DNA of 64,000 nt from JAZKDW01 sp040387375 (GTDB taxonomy: Bacteria; Pseudomonadota; Gammaproteobacteria; Burkholderiales; Burkholderiaceae_D). Under the pieces are notes generated by a model, which was not told where the DNA came from, ran no database searches, and saw nothing but the letters and a program-made list of their open reading frames with translations. Made by a program: the position numbers and the translations under genes. Shown here piece after piece: positions 49,505-58,755 of this stretch; positions within the stretch are counted from its first letter, which is position 1, and each line of letters starts with the position of its first letter. The DNA lies in contig JAZKDW010000018.1 in NCBI GenBank assembly GCA_040387375.1, forward strand, positions 62,001 through 126,000, written 5' to 3'.

Positions 49505-50491
49505 TTACGCTATCGCGAGCGAGCGCCAGGGCATCGTTTCACGCCAATCCGCCACCCACGCCGCCGGCATCACCAGCCGCAGCGCGCCAACATCGGCCAC
49601 CAGCGGCCCCAGCGCTGCCCCCACCACCGACACGCCGGCCGTCAACGACTGCAGGCGGGTGTCGAGTTCATGCCGCACCATCGGCGCCAGCCAGTCGCCA
49701 TGGTGCTCCCACACGCTGCCGCCGATCACAAACACCCTGGTGTCGAGCGTGACTGCCACGTTGTACAGCCCCCGTCCCAGCCAGCGCGCCGCTTCCGCCA
49801 CGACCGCCTGCGCCGCCGGCTCGCCGCTGCGCGCTGCGCTGAATAGTTCGGCTGTCGGCCGCCCCAGGCGATTGCCCAGGTTGCGGCCCGAGATCATCGC
49901 TTCCAGGTCACCCCGATTGCCGCAACCGCACAGCGCGTCAGACTGTCCATCCATCAGCATGTGGCCGGCATGGCCGGCGTTGCCGTGCTTGCCATGCATG
50001 ATCCGGCCATCGACACACAGGCCGAAACCGATGCCGGTGCTCCAGGTCACATACACACAATCGGGTTCATCGCGCACCGCACCGAACGTGCGTTCGGCGA
50101 CCAGCGCGGCGACACAGTCGTTTTCAATCACGACGTTGCCGAATTGCGTGCGCAATACACGTTCCAGCGGAATGGCCTCCCAGTCGTTGGGCAGGTCGGC
50201 GCTGCCCTTGAGGCCGCCACACAGATTCGGCGCGACCAGGCCGAGCAAACCCTCATTGCGCGCAAATGGCCCGCAGGAACTGACGCCCACCGTGCTCAAC
50301 AGGCGGTGATCGATGCCGGCCTGCTCGCAGGCGGCACGCAACATCGCGATCCCCTGTGCCGCCGGCGCATCTGCCGTGCCGACCTTCACCGTCGGCTGCG
50401 TGATGCGTGCCAGCGGCCCTTGCGCAGTGGCCACGGTGGCCGCCATCTTGGTGCCGCCGATATCGAGCGCGCCTATGTAAAGTGGTTCCAA
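49505..50491 (-). CDS. ROK-family sugar kinase (glucokinase/fructokinase type)
   Basis: A 328-residue ROK protein. Phosphate motif DIGGTKMAATVA, sugar-site VIENDCVAALVAERTFG, GIGFGLCVDGRIMHGKHGNAGHAGHM. The zinc-binding consensus CxCGxxGCxE reads CGCGNRGDLE, with Asp for the third Cys. TTG 50491 follows GGGAGG; the frame upstream to 50509 also opens. Last gene of the trehalose operon, so glucose from trehalose is the likely substrate. Confidence 0.82.
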   Translation of the reverse strand: MEPLYIGALDIGGTKMAATVATAQGPLARITQPTVKVGTADAPAAQGIAMLRAACEQAGIDHRLLSTVGVSSCGPFARNEGLLGLVAPNLCGGLKGSADLPNDWEAIPLERVLRTQFGNVVIENDCVAALVAERTFGAVRDEPDCVYVTWSTGIGFGLCVDGRIMHGKHGNAGHAGHMLMDGQSDALCGCGNRGDLEAMISGRNLGNRLGRPTAELFSAARSGEPAAQAVVAEAARWLGRGLYNVAVTLDTRVFVIGGSVWEHHGDWLAPMVRHELDTRLQSLTAGVSVVGAALGPLVADVGALRLVMPAAWVADWRETMPWRSLAIA

Positions 50492-50509
50492 TTCATGCCT
50501 CCCTGACAA

Positions 50510-52297
50510 TCAATACGCATCGTCCCATGACACGCTCAAGCGCGCAGCACACTGGATCAATCCGACCATGCTATAGGTCTGCGGGAAATTCCCCCACAGC
50601 TCGCCGGTCTCCGGCACCACGTCTTCCGACAGCAGTCCCAGGTGGTTACACTTGGACAGGACATTCTCGAACAATTCACGGGCGCGCTTCTTTTCGCCCA
50701 TTTGCGCAAGCGCGAGTATCCACCACAGGGTGCAGACCAGAAACGCGGTTTCAGGGCGCCCGAAATCGTCTTCCTCATCGTATCGCAGCAGGAAATCACC
50801 GCGCAGCAAATGTTTTTCGGTCGCCCGCACGGTGCCTGCAAAACGGGGATCATCGGCCTTCAGGAACTGGAACTCGGCGATCAGCAGCAGGCTGGCGTCG
50901 AGGCGGTCGCCGCCGAAGGTCGACACGAAGCTGCCAAGGTCCTCGTTCCATGCCTGCGCGCATATCTCCCGGTGCATCTTGCGCGCCTGCGCCTCCCACA
51001 CTTCGGCGCGTTCCGGCAGCTTCAGCCGGACAGCGATCTTGGCCAGGCGGTCGCACGCGGCCCAGCACATGATGCTGGAAAAAGTATGCACCCGTTTTGT
51101 TCCGCGCAGCTCCCAGATTCCCGCATCCGGCACGTTATAGTTGAGCACCGCCTGATCACCGAGGCGCTCGAGATCGTTGAACATGTGGCGGCCGGCCGGA
51201 CGTTCCAGACGCGAGTCGAAGAAGGCATGTGTGCTGGCCATTATCGCCGCGCCGAATACATCGTTCTGTATCTGGTGGTAAGCCAGGTTGCCGACCCGTA
51301 CCGGACCCATGCCGCGATAGCCGGTCAGCGCCGGCGCCACCGACTCATCCAGCGCAGCCTCGCGCCGGATGCCGTACACCGGCTGCAGCGGCGCATCACG
51401 CGTGTCGGCGATGATATTCAAGATGTAATCCAGGTAGCGCTCCATCGTGCTGGTGGCGCCGAGGCGGTTCAATGCATTGACCACGAAGTACGCGTCACGC
51501 AGCCAGCAATAGCGGTAATCCCAGTTGCGGCTGCTGTGCGGCGCTTCCGGAATCGAGGTCGTGACCGCTGCAATGATCGCGCCGGTGTCGTCGAAGGCAT
51601 TGAGCTTGAGCGTGATGGCGGCGCGGATCACGACATCCTGCCACTCGAATGGAATGGCCAGGTTGCGCACCCAGCGCTGCCAGTAGGCGAGCGTCTGTTC
51701 ATGGAAGGACCTGCCGACTTCGCGCGGCGTGCCATCGACGGTTTCATCGGGACCGAGCAGCAAGGTTACCGTATCCTGCAAAAAGAATTCCTTCTCATCG
51801 GTGATCGCCGTCACCGACGCGTCGGTGGTCAGGCGCATCGACTGCGATGTGCCGCCATAGGTGATGTGATGGGCGCCGAAATGGGTAGCGGCGCGCGCCC
51901 GTCCGTAATCGACCGCAGGGCGCACGCGCAGCGCGATGCGTGGCCGTCCCGCCGTGCGGCGGATGATGCGGACCAGCATCGAGGGTGAAAACATGCGGCC
52001 CTTCAGATAGAAACGCGGGGCAAAATCGGTTACCTCGATGGCATTGCCGGCGTCGTCCTCCAACTGGCTTACCAGGATCGCGGAATTCCGCTCATAACGC
52101 TGCTCGACCAGACGCGCATTACCGAACTGGACATCGATCATGCCGAACGGCTTGTCCTTTTCCTCCGGTTCGAGCAAGGTGCAGCACAGGGGGTCGCTAT
52201 CGAAATAGGGATAACACCACCATACGATGGCGGCGTTGCGGTCGATCAGCGCACTGGTGCGGGAATTGCCGATGAGCCCGAGGTCGAGTGTGGCCAT
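50510..52297 (-). CDS. GH15 family glycoside hydrolase (trehalase/glucoamylase type)
   Basis: A 595-residue protein with the bacterial GH15 pattern: IGNSRTSALIDRNAAIVWWCYPYFDSD near the N-terminus, SSRNWDYRYCWLRDAYFVVNALNRLG with the catalytic-region residues, and FPQTYSMVGLIQCA at the end. Relatives include cytosolic trehalases and glucoamylases. Between otsB and a ROK kinase, trehalase is the likelier role. ATG 52297 has AAAGGAAA upstream; the longer frame from 52390 is not used. Its stop (50510) lies next to the ROK start. Confidence 0.85.
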   Translation of the reverse strand: MATLDLGLIGNSRTSALIDRNAAIVWWCYPYFDSDPLCCTLLEPEEKDKPFGMIDVQFGNARLVEQRYERNSAILVSQLEDDAGNAIEVTDFAPRFYLKGRMFSPSMLVRIIRRTAGRPRIALRVRPAVDYGRARAATHFGAHHITYGGTSQSMRLTTDASVTAITDEKEFFLQDTVTLLLGPDETVDGTPREVGRSFHEQTLAYWQRWVRNLAIPFEWQDVVIRAAITLKLNAFDDTGAIIAAVTTSIPEAPHSSRNWDYRYCWLRDAYFVVNALNRLGATSTMERYLDYILNIIADTRDAPLQPVYGIRREAALDESVAPALTGYRGMGPVRVGNLAYHQIQNDVFGAAIMASTHAFFDSRLERPAGRHMFNDLERLGDQAVLNYNVPDAGIWELRGTKRVHTFSSIMCWAACDRLAKIAVRLKLPERAEVWEAQARKMHREICAQAWNEDLGSFVSTFGGDRLDASLLLIAEFQFLKADDPRFAGTVRATEKHLLRGDFLLRYDEEDDFGRPETAFLVCTLWWILALAQMGEKKRARELFENVLSKCNHLGLLSEDVVPETGELWGNFPQTYSMVGLIQCAARLSVSWDDAY

Positions 52298-52386
52298 GCA
52301 TGTTTCCTTTTCTGTATTCGGTGTGGATGGTGATTGGGTATGGATAATTGATAAGGCAGGCGTTTTTATAAAACTGCATGCCACCG

Positions 52387-53190
52387 TCATGCGTTGTGCG
52401 CCGGACGCACTGTTGCGTCGTGGATGTGCTGAGCGTGCAAACGTCTGATGAGATCGTCAAGAAATTGCAATATATTGTGCCAATGGGACAGATAAAATTC
52501 TGCGGCGCTGGCGGCAGCCGGTTCAATCCGGATCGTGAGCAGGTCGCGCCGCCGCAAACGGAAAACGTCTTCGTCGGTCACATCGTCGCCCACATAAATT
52601 GCACTGCGGGCGCCGCTGAGCTGCATGAGCCGCTCCATCGCCTGCCCTTTATCGGCGGCATGTTGCGGCATCAGGTTGAATACGCACTTGCCGCCAATAA
52701 CACGCGCTTCCGGCAGCTTGCCGGCAAACAGTTCGGCCAGCGCCTTTTCTGTTTTCAACTGATCCTGTGCCATGCGGTAATGCAGCGACAATGAATATTG
52801 CTTGTTCTCGATCCGGATGCCGCTGTCGAATTGCGGATCCTGCAGTGCGCTTGTCAATATCGACATCCACGCGCGGCAGGTTCTTTCATATTCAACGCTG
52901 CGTTCCTCCCATCCGGGCAAGCCTTCCAGGCCGTGATTGCCTGCTATGTAATCCGGCTCAAATCCGAGGCGAACCTTGATATCGGCCAGCGAACGTCCAG
53001 TCAGTATGGCAACAGGCGCAAGGCGGGACAAGGCAAGCAGCCGCTCTCGCACATCGGGGGGCAAACTTGCATGCTCGGGCGTGCGCACGATCGGCGCCAG
53101 CGTGCCATCAAAATCGAACACGCACAACAAACCGGGCCTGACAATTTCATCAAGCCGGGCAATACCGAGCTGTGAAAACAAATCATTCAT
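52387..53190 (-). CDS. otsB: Trehalose-6-phosphate phosphatase OtsB
   Basis: A 267-residue HAD phosphatase. Motif I FDFDGTLAPIV holds the nucleophile Asp, motif II LTGRSLADI, the cap region IAGNHGLEGLPG, and motif IV GDDVTDEDVF. It converts trehalose-6-phosphate to trehalose. Only 2 bp separate its start from the otsA stop, so the two are cotranscribed. Confidence 0.9.
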   Translation of the reverse strand: MNDLFSQLGIARLDEIVRPGLLCVFDFDGTLAPIVRTPEHASLPPDVRERLLALSRLAPVAILTGRSLADIKVRLGFEPDYIAGNHGLEGLPGWEERSVEYERTCRAWMSILTSALQDPQFDSGIRIENKQYSLSLHYRMAQDQLKTEKALAELFAGKLPEARVIGGKCVFNLMPQHAADKGQAMERLMQLSGARSAIYVGDDVTDEDVFRLRRRDLLTIRIEPAAASAAEFYLSHWHNILQFLDDLIRRLHAQHIHDATVRPAHNA

Positions 53191-53192
53191 TT

Positions 53193-55442
53193 TCAGACAA
53201 CGCGGCGTAATGACCTGCGGCTGTGCGAATGTATTTTTGCTGTAATGCGTTCACGCCGGCGCAGCCGCGCCGCATCGAGCAACATGCGTCCCGCCCAGCG
53301 ATACACATTAAAATCCTTTACCAGCTTGCGCATGCTGCGCATGCGGTCGCGCTGCTCCAGTTCCGGCATCGTCAATGCACGATGCAGGGCCGTCGCACTT
53401 TGCTCGATATGATAGGGGTTGACAATCAGCGCCTCGTGCAGTTCCCGTGCCGCACCAGTAAATTGGCTCAGCACAAGTACACCACGTTCATCATCACGCA
53501 CCGCAATGAACTCCTTGGCAACCAGGTTCATGCCGTCATGCAGGCTGGTGACAACACAGACATCTGCCGCCCGGTAATACACATTCACTTCTTCCGACTC
53601 ATGGTGTTCTATCTTCAGCATGATGGGTGGATAACCGCCTTCCGAAAAACGGTCATTGATGCGCTGCGCTAAAAGGCGCACACGGGATTCGAAGTTCTGG
53701 TACTCATCCAGCGACGAGCGGCTCGGCGCGGCGATCTGCACCAGGGTAAATCGTCCGATCATCGACGGCTCTACCTCAAGCATCCTTTCCACCGCCTGGA
53801 AGCGCTCGAGGATGCCCTTGGTGTAATCAAGCCGGTCAACGCCCAGCGCCAGCAGTTGATTCTCCGGCAAGGCAAGCTGATTGCGTATCGTGCTGCGGCA
53901 ATCGGCAACGCTGGGCATGCCGCTGGTATCCGGCCACGCAATTGAAATCGGATACGGCTCCACTTGCGTCAGGTCGCCGCCATATGAAATGGTGGACGCT
54001 TCGTGTTCGATCCGCGTTTCCAGGTAACGGTCGACCGTTTCCAGGAAATTCTTGCAGTGGAAAGGTGTGTGGAAACCCAGCAAGGTATTGCCGAGCAAAC
54101 CTTCGAGGATTTCTTCGCGCCAGGGACAGATGCCGAACGATTCGGGGTTGGGCCAGGGTATGTGCCAGAACATGATGATGGTTGCTTTCGGCAGTTTCTC
54201 GCGCACCATGCGCGGCAATAGCGCGAAGTGGTAATCCTGGACCAGCACCACCGGATCGTCGGTGCGCGCTTCCGTCACGACGGCATCGGCAAAACGCTGG
54301 TTCACCGCCACGTACTGTTCCCAGTCAGCCGAGCGGAACACCGGACGCACGTGCGCGATATGGCAAAGCGGCCACAAGCCCTCATTGGCAAAACCATAAT
54401 AATAACCCTGCTCTTCTTCTTTCGACAGCCAGACGCGGCGCAGCGTATAGGCGGGATTTTTTGGCGGCACCTGCACACGGTCGTTGCGATCCACCGTCTC
54501 GCGATCGGCGCTACCGCTGCCATGCGCAATCCAGGTGCCGGAGCAGGCGCGCATGACAGGTTCGACCGCCGTCACCAGGCCGCTCGCCGGACGCCGCGCC
54601 TCGATGCCGTTGGCCGTGCGGGTGTGGATATATGGTTCGCGATTGGAGACCACGAGCACTTCGTCGCCGGCAAGTTCATCGTGCAGCAGTGAGCGCAGCT
54701 TTTCCGGTGTCCATGCTTGCGGAGAATTTTCCTCCGCGCGGCGCTCAGTGTTGAATTCATGCAGCAGCGCGCGCAGGTCTCCCACCAACGGTTGCATTTC
54801 GGGCGGCGTGCTGGCCGGTGCACGGGCTTCATGGTCGCGCCGCAGAATGCCTTTGACGGCGGTAATCCAGCCACGCCAGCTCAGGTGCGCCACAAATGCC
54901 GTGATCAGCGAGATTACGACTGTCAACAGCGCGAACAGTGACAAAATATATTTTCTGGTGTCAGCGCTGCGCCGCTCGATATACCCCATGTCATGCACCA
55001 GGATCAGCTCGCCCAGAACTTCATCGCCTTGTTTCAGCGCACTTTCCGTCACATGCACGGAGCCCTGCGGCAATCTGACCAAGGTTTGCCGAATGCCTTG
55101 CTGCGCATTGGACGCGGGGCAGCCGAGCGCGGCGGGAAAGCCAGCTGTCTGATACAACAACTTGCCATTCGGATCGCAGAATCCGAGCGCGGTCAGGCGT
55201 TCATCCGTGACTGAGCGGTTGAACAACTGCGTGATTCTTTTCTGCGCTTTTTGCGGCACGTATTCGAGCAGCGGATCGTGCAACGCACTCGCCAGCATTT
55301 GCGAGCGTGTATCGAGATCACGTACGAACCAACGCAAGGTAAAACTATCCACCAGCGGGACTACCGCATAAGCAAACAGTGCAAGCGCCAACGCCAGCGG
55401 CAGGATGAAACGCAAGGAAAGACGAACGGATCGGATTGGCAT
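53193..55442 (-). CDS. otsA: Trehalose-6-phosphate synthase fused to a membrane sensor (OtsA)
   Basis: A 749-residue protein. Residues about 10-30 are a membrane helix, 31-163 a periplasmic sensor-like region with two Cys (CDPNG, LGCPA), 164-185 a second helix, then a linker, and from about 260 the GT20 synthase: VSNREPY, QDYHFALLPRMVREKLP, FWHIPWPNPESFG, GVDRLDYTKGI, SLHDGMNLVAKEF. It makes trehalose-6-phosphate from a nucleotide-glucose and glucose-6-phosphate. Classical OtsA is soluble and about 470 residues; the extra part resembles the sensing half of receptors. First gene of the operon. Confidence 0.9.
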   Translation of the reverse strand: MPIRSVRLSLRFILPLALALALFAYAVVPLVDSFTLRWFVRDLDTRSQMLASALHDPLLEYVPQKAQKRITQLFNRSVTDERLTALGFCDPNGKLLYQTAGFPAALGCPASNAQQGIRQTLVRLPQGSVHVTESALKQGDEVLGELILVHDMGYIERRSADTRKYILSLFALLTVVISLITAFVAHLSWRGWITAVKGILRRDHEARAPASTPPEMQPLVGDLRALLHEFNTERRAEENSPQAWTPEKLRSLLHDELAGDEVLVVSNREPYIHTRTANGIEARRPASGLVTAVEPVMRACSGTWIAHGSGSADRETVDRNDRVQVPPKNPAYTLRRVWLSKEEEQGYYYGFANEGLWPLCHIAHVRPVFRSADWEQYVAVNQRFADAVVTEARTDDPVVLVQDYHFALLPRMVREKLPKATIIMFWHIPWPNPESFGICPWREEILEGLLGNTLLGFHTPFHCKNFLETVDRYLETRIEHEASTISYGGDLTQVEPYPISIAWPDTSGMPSVADCRSTIRNQLALPENQLLALGVDRLDYTKGILERFQAVERMLEVEPSMIGRFTLVQIAAPSRSSLDEYQNFESRVRLLAQRINDRFSEGGYPPIMLKIEHHESEEVNVYYRAADVCVVTSLHDGMNLVAKEFIAVRDDERGVLVLSQFTGAARELHEALIVNPYHIEQSATALHRALTMPELEQRDRMRSMRKLVKDFNVYRWAGRMLLDAARLRRRERITAKIHSHSRRSLRRVV

Positions 55443-55790
55443 TACGCCTCTGTTAATTTTAAAAAAGTCGCGCCGGCTGTCGGCTGCAAGTTCACTGCAA
55501 TGGCTCTGGACAATGTTTTCGCGGAACAGTTCCTGTCTGAATCAGGCATTGTTTTACCTGCCGCCATTTCGGCAGTTTTTTGCAATGTCTTTCAAGCAAA
55601 GCCGATGCTTTCGTTGGACAGAAGGCAGCATCTAGCTGTTCCCTTGATATGGAAGCGGACTCAATCTCATCGGCTTTTGAATTTCGATAAACAGGGAAAT
55701 TAAAAACTTGGTAAACCGCGAGAACTTTTTGCGCCTGCGTTACTCCTTTGATAAGGTACCCGCGAGGGCAATAGACAATTTTGGAGAAAG
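55443..55790. other. Intergenic region with one terminator-like hairpin
   Basis: These 348 bp lie between the divergent otsA and DJ-1/PfpI genes and are relatively AT-rich. One hairpin with T-run occurs on the plus strand at 55558-55581 (stem ctgccg/cggcag, then TTTTTT). No upstream plus-strand gene needs it, so it may end a small RNA. A small open frame (55500-55703) has no ribosome site or recognisable protein and is not called. Promoters for both flanking genes are expected here. Confidence 0.4.
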
Positions 55791-56402
55791 ATGATGGCGC
55801 AAAATGAACAGGCTATGGAAGGAAGGAACATCGCGATTCTGGTGACCGACGGCGTCGAGCAGATCGAACTGACCGGCCCGCGTGAAGCAGTGGAGCGGAC
55901 TGGTGCGAGTTGCCGGATCATTTCTGAAAAGCGCGGCAAGGTGCAAGGTTTTCATCACGTTGAAAAAGGCGACCAGTTCGATGTCGACCTGGTATTCGAC
56001 GAAGCTGATCCGCAGGATTTTGATGCAGTGCTGTTGCCGGGAGGTGTAGTCAATTCCGACTACATCAGGATCATTCCGGCGGCGCAGCGTTTTGTGCAGG
56101 GCATGCAAAATGACGGCAAACCGATCGCCGTCATTTGTCATGGCGGCTGGCTGCTGGTGTCGGCCGGGCTGGTGAAGGGCAGGACGATGACAAGCTGGCC
56201 GACCTTGCAGGATGACATACGCAATGCGGGCGGCAATTGGGTAGACCGGGAAGTACAGGTAGACGGCAACCTGATCAGCAGCCGCAAGCCGGCTGACGTG
56301 CCGGCGTTCAGTCAGAAACTGATCGAGGTGCTGGCGCAGCGGGTGGAAAAGAATGTGCGGGGCAAGGAAGATGAACAGATGGGGGTGGGCGCCAGTAGTT
56401 GA
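55791..56402 (+). CDS. DJ-1/PfpI family protein (glutamine-amidotransferase-like class I)
   Basis: A 203-residue protein of the PfpI type: IAILVTDGVEQIELTGPREA, a nucleophile elbow AVICHGGWLLVSAGL with the cysteine in CHGG, and LQDDIRNAGGNWVDREVQVDGNLISSRKPADVPAF. Relatives act as stress proteases, glyoxalases or deglycases. A GGAGAAAG site precedes ATG 55791. It converges on tctA across a hairpin terminator. Confidence 0.9.
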   Translation: MMAQNEQAMEGRNIAILVTDGVEQIELTGPREAVERTGASCRIISEKRGKVQGFHHVEKGDQFDVDLVFDEADPQDFDAVLLPGGVVNSDYIRIIPAAQRFVQGMQNDGKPIAVICHGGWLLVSAGLVKGRTMTSWPTLQDDIRNAGGNWVDREVQVDGNLISSRKPADVPAFSQKLIEVLAQRVEKNVRGKEDEQMGVGASS

Positions 56403-56424
56403 AGTGGCAGTGACAGCCCTTGCT

Positions 56425-56453
56425 GGATGCAGGCCGGCATGCGGCCTGCATCC
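56425..56453. terminator. Convergent-gene hairpin terminator
   Basis: A perfect 11-bp stem (ggatgcaggcc / ggcctgcatcc) with a 7-base loop (ggcatgc). It sits between the stops of the PfpI and TctA genes. No long T-tract follows, so a hairpin-dependent or rho-assisted end is more probable than a classic one. Confidence 0.6.
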
Positions 56454-56459
56454 ATCTGC

Positions 56460-58010
56460 TCAATTTTCGGCTTCCTGAAAGGCTTCTTTGCGTTTTGCCC
56501 GCAGTGCCGGCAAAAGCATGATGGCCAGCAGCAGCAACGCAACGGCCAGCAGGCTGGCGGACAAGGGACGAGTCACCAGTACGCTGAAATCGCCGCGTGA
56601 CAACAAGAGGGTCCGACGGAAATTTTCCTCCATCATCGGACCGAGCACCAGGCCCAGCAGCAGCGGTGCGCCTTCGCAACCGAGCTTCAGGAATACATAA
56701 CCCAGCACGCCGAATCCGGCTGTCACATAAACATCGAACACATTATTGTTGACGGTGTAGACACCGATACAGCAGAACATCAGGATCGCCGGGTAAAGAT
56801 AACGATAGGGCACGGTCAGCAACTTGACCCACATGCCGACCAGAGGCAGATTCAGGATCACCAGCGCCAGGTTGCCGACCCACATCGAAGCAATCAAACC
56901 CCAGAACAGCGTCGGATTGCTGGTCATGACCTGCGGGCCCGGCTGAATGTTATGAATCGTCATCGCACCCACCATCAATGCCATGACACCGTTCGAAGGT
57001 ATGCCCAAGGTCAGCAAGGGGATGAACGAGGTTTGCGCAGCCGCGTTGTTGGCCGACTCCGGCCCCGCCACGCCTTCAATTGCGCCCTGGCCGAACTCGG
57101 CGCTATTCTTGCTGATTTTTTTCTCGACGGTATAGGCACCGAAGGCGGCCAGCGATGCGCCTCCGCCGGGCAGGATGCCGAGCAAGGATCCCAGCGCCGT
57201 GCCGCGCAGGACGGGAGCCACCATTCGTTTGAAATCGGCTTTGGTTGGAAACAGGGTCGTGATCTTGTTCGTGAAGACCTCGCGTGCTTCCTTTTGTTCA
57301 AGATTGGCAATCACCTCGGCAAAACCGAAGACACCCATTGCGATCGCAACCAGGCTGATGCCATCCGATAGTTCCGGGATACTGAATGCATAACGCGACA
57401 CGCCCGAATTGACGTCGGTACCCACCAGTCCAAACAGCAAGCCGAGAATGATCATGCCAACGGCCTTGACCATTGATCCGGAGGCCAATACGACCGCGCC
57501 GATCAGCCCGAGCACCATCAATGAAAAATATTCCGCCGGGCCAAATTTGAAGGCTACCTCGGCCAGAATTGGCGCGAATGCGGCCAACAGTAGCGTGGCG
57601 ACCGAACCGGCGAAGAAAGATGCGAGCGCGGCCGTGGTCAAAGCGACGCCGCCTCGGCCGCGCCTGGCCATTTGATAACCATCGATGCAGGTCACCACAG
57701 AGGAGATTTCGCCCGGGAGATTAACCAGAATGGCGGTCGTCGATCCACCGTACTGGGCTCCGTAGTAAATACCGGCGAGCATGATCAGGCCACCCAGCGG
57801 CGGCAGGGCGTAGGTCGCCGGCAGCAGCATGGCGATGGTAGCCAGTGGCCCGAGTCCGGGCAGGACCCCAACCAGCGTACCGACAGTGGCGCCGACGAGC
57901 GCATAGATCAGATTCATCGGCACGGAAAAGCTGAGTCCGAACAGGCTGACCGGCTCAAGCGCCAGTACGGCGGCAAAACCGATGCCGAGATTGGCTAGTA
58001 AAACTTCCAT
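56460..58010 (-). CDS. tctA: Tripartite tricarboxylate transporter permease TctA
   Basis: A 516-residue membrane protein with about twelve helices. The TctA pattern is clear: GVLPGLGPLATIAMLLPATYALPPLGGLIMLAGIYYGAQYGGSTTAILVNLPGE, LPGGGASLAAFGAYTVEKK and FIPLLTLGIPSNGVMALMVGAMTIHNIQPGP. It is the large permease of TctABC-type carriers for citrate-like or other carboxylates. AAGGAAAG precedes the ATG. It lies 10 bp after tctB; no TctC is nearby. Confidence 0.92.
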   Translation of the reverse strand: MEVLLANLGIGFAAVLALEPVSLFGLSFSVPMNLIYALVGATVGTLVGVLPGLGPLATIAMLLPATYALPPLGGLIMLAGIYYGAQYGGSTTAILVNLPGEISSVVTCIDGYQMARRGRGGVALTTAALASFFAGSVATLLLAAFAPILAEVAFKFGPAEYFSLMVLGLIGAVVLASGSMVKAVGMIILGLLFGLVGTDVNSGVSRYAFSIPELSDGISLVAIAMGVFGFAEVIANLEQKEAREVFTNKITTLFPTKADFKRMVAPVLRGTALGSLLGILPGGGASLAAFGAYTVEKKISKNSAEFGQGAIEGVAGPESANNAAAQTSFIPLLTLGIPSNGVMALMVGAMTIHNIQPGPQVMTSNPTLFWGLIASMWVGNLALVILNLPLVGMWVKLLTVPYRYLYPAILMFCCIGVYTVNNNVFDVYVTAGFGVLGYVFLKLGCEGAPLLLGLVLGPMMEENFRRTLLLSRGDFSVLVTRPLSASLLAVALLLLAIMLLPALRAKRKEAFQEAEN

Positions 58011-58020
58011 GGGACTTTCC

Positions 58021-58482
58021 TTAATCGACGATGAATGTGGGCCAGAGAGGGAATTGCAGTTCCAGACCCCAGACGAAAATCGCAGAGGAAAGCAGAATCA
58101 GCAGAACGGTGGTGATCAAGCCGCCCTTCCATGTGAATTCATGGCTGGCGTGGCTTGCCACCAGCAGCATGACGAAGAGGGCGATAAACAGGCCCAGTTG
58201 CGTCAGCAGCGCGCCGAACAGGACGACACCGCCAATCACATGGATCAGCATCGACCAGTCGAATTTGTCCACTGTCGACGGTGTTGCCTTTAATCTCAGC
58301 GAGGCCAGCGCCAGAAACGCGCCGACCCCCATCAGGCCCACGCCCAATACCGTCGGAAAGTATCCAGGGCCCATCTGGGCCGCGGCACCAAATTTGTATT
58401 CGGTGCCATAGCCAGAGAAAAATGCGCCGAATGCAATGAACAACAGGCCTGCGCAGAAATCTTTCTGGTTAACGATTCTCAA
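58021..58482 (-). CDS. tctB: Tripartite tricarboxylate transporter small permease TctB
   Basis: A 153-residue protein with four hydrophobic helices and the TctB opening NQKDFCAGLLFIAFGAFFSGYGTEYKFGAAAQMGPGYFPTVLG. TTG 58482 follows AGGAGA and is preferred; the upstream GTG 58497 lies before that site. It partners TctA in the same operon and is divergent from a LysR gene. Confidence 0.85.
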   Translation of the reverse strand: MRIVNQKDFCAGLLFIAFGAFFSGYGTEYKFGAAAQMGPGYFPTVLGVGLMGVGAFLALASLRLKATPSTVDKFDWSMLIHVIGGVVLFGALLTQLGLFIALFVMLLVASHASHEFTWKGGLITTVLLILLSSAIFVWGLELQFPLWPTFIVD

Positions 58483-58679
58483 AATGTGTCTCCTCACTGT
58501 AGTGAATGGGTTTTATGAATTGCCGGAAATATATGACCTCCGCCCGCTTTGCGAGAGGTGGGCGCGACGCTGCCTGAGTGCGCCGCGAAGTTGCACGTCC
58601 GTCTATCCGTTGATTGAGGCGGATGCAATGTCAACATGCTCCCGGCATTGTGCTTTTGCTCGACGGCATCCACAATTTC

Positions 58680-58733
58680 GATTAAATTGATTCAGCCTTC
58701 GCATCCGGTGTAGGCAGAATTGATTAAATTGAT
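58680..58733. promoter_or_regulatory. Repeated 12-bp motif upstream of LysR gene
   Basis: The sequence gattaaattgat occurs twice (58680-58691 and 58722-58733), 42 bp apart (about four helical turns), between the divergent tctB and lysR genes. This is what a LysR-type activator site with two dimers would look like. Confidence 0.4.
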
Positions 58734-58755
58734 GAGTTGATCTGGAGGAACTGCA

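Noticed and set aside
55500..55703. Small plus-strand ORF before the DJ-1/PfpI gene
   Set aside because: No Shine-Dalgarno, no family resemblance, and it contains the hairpin with T-run.
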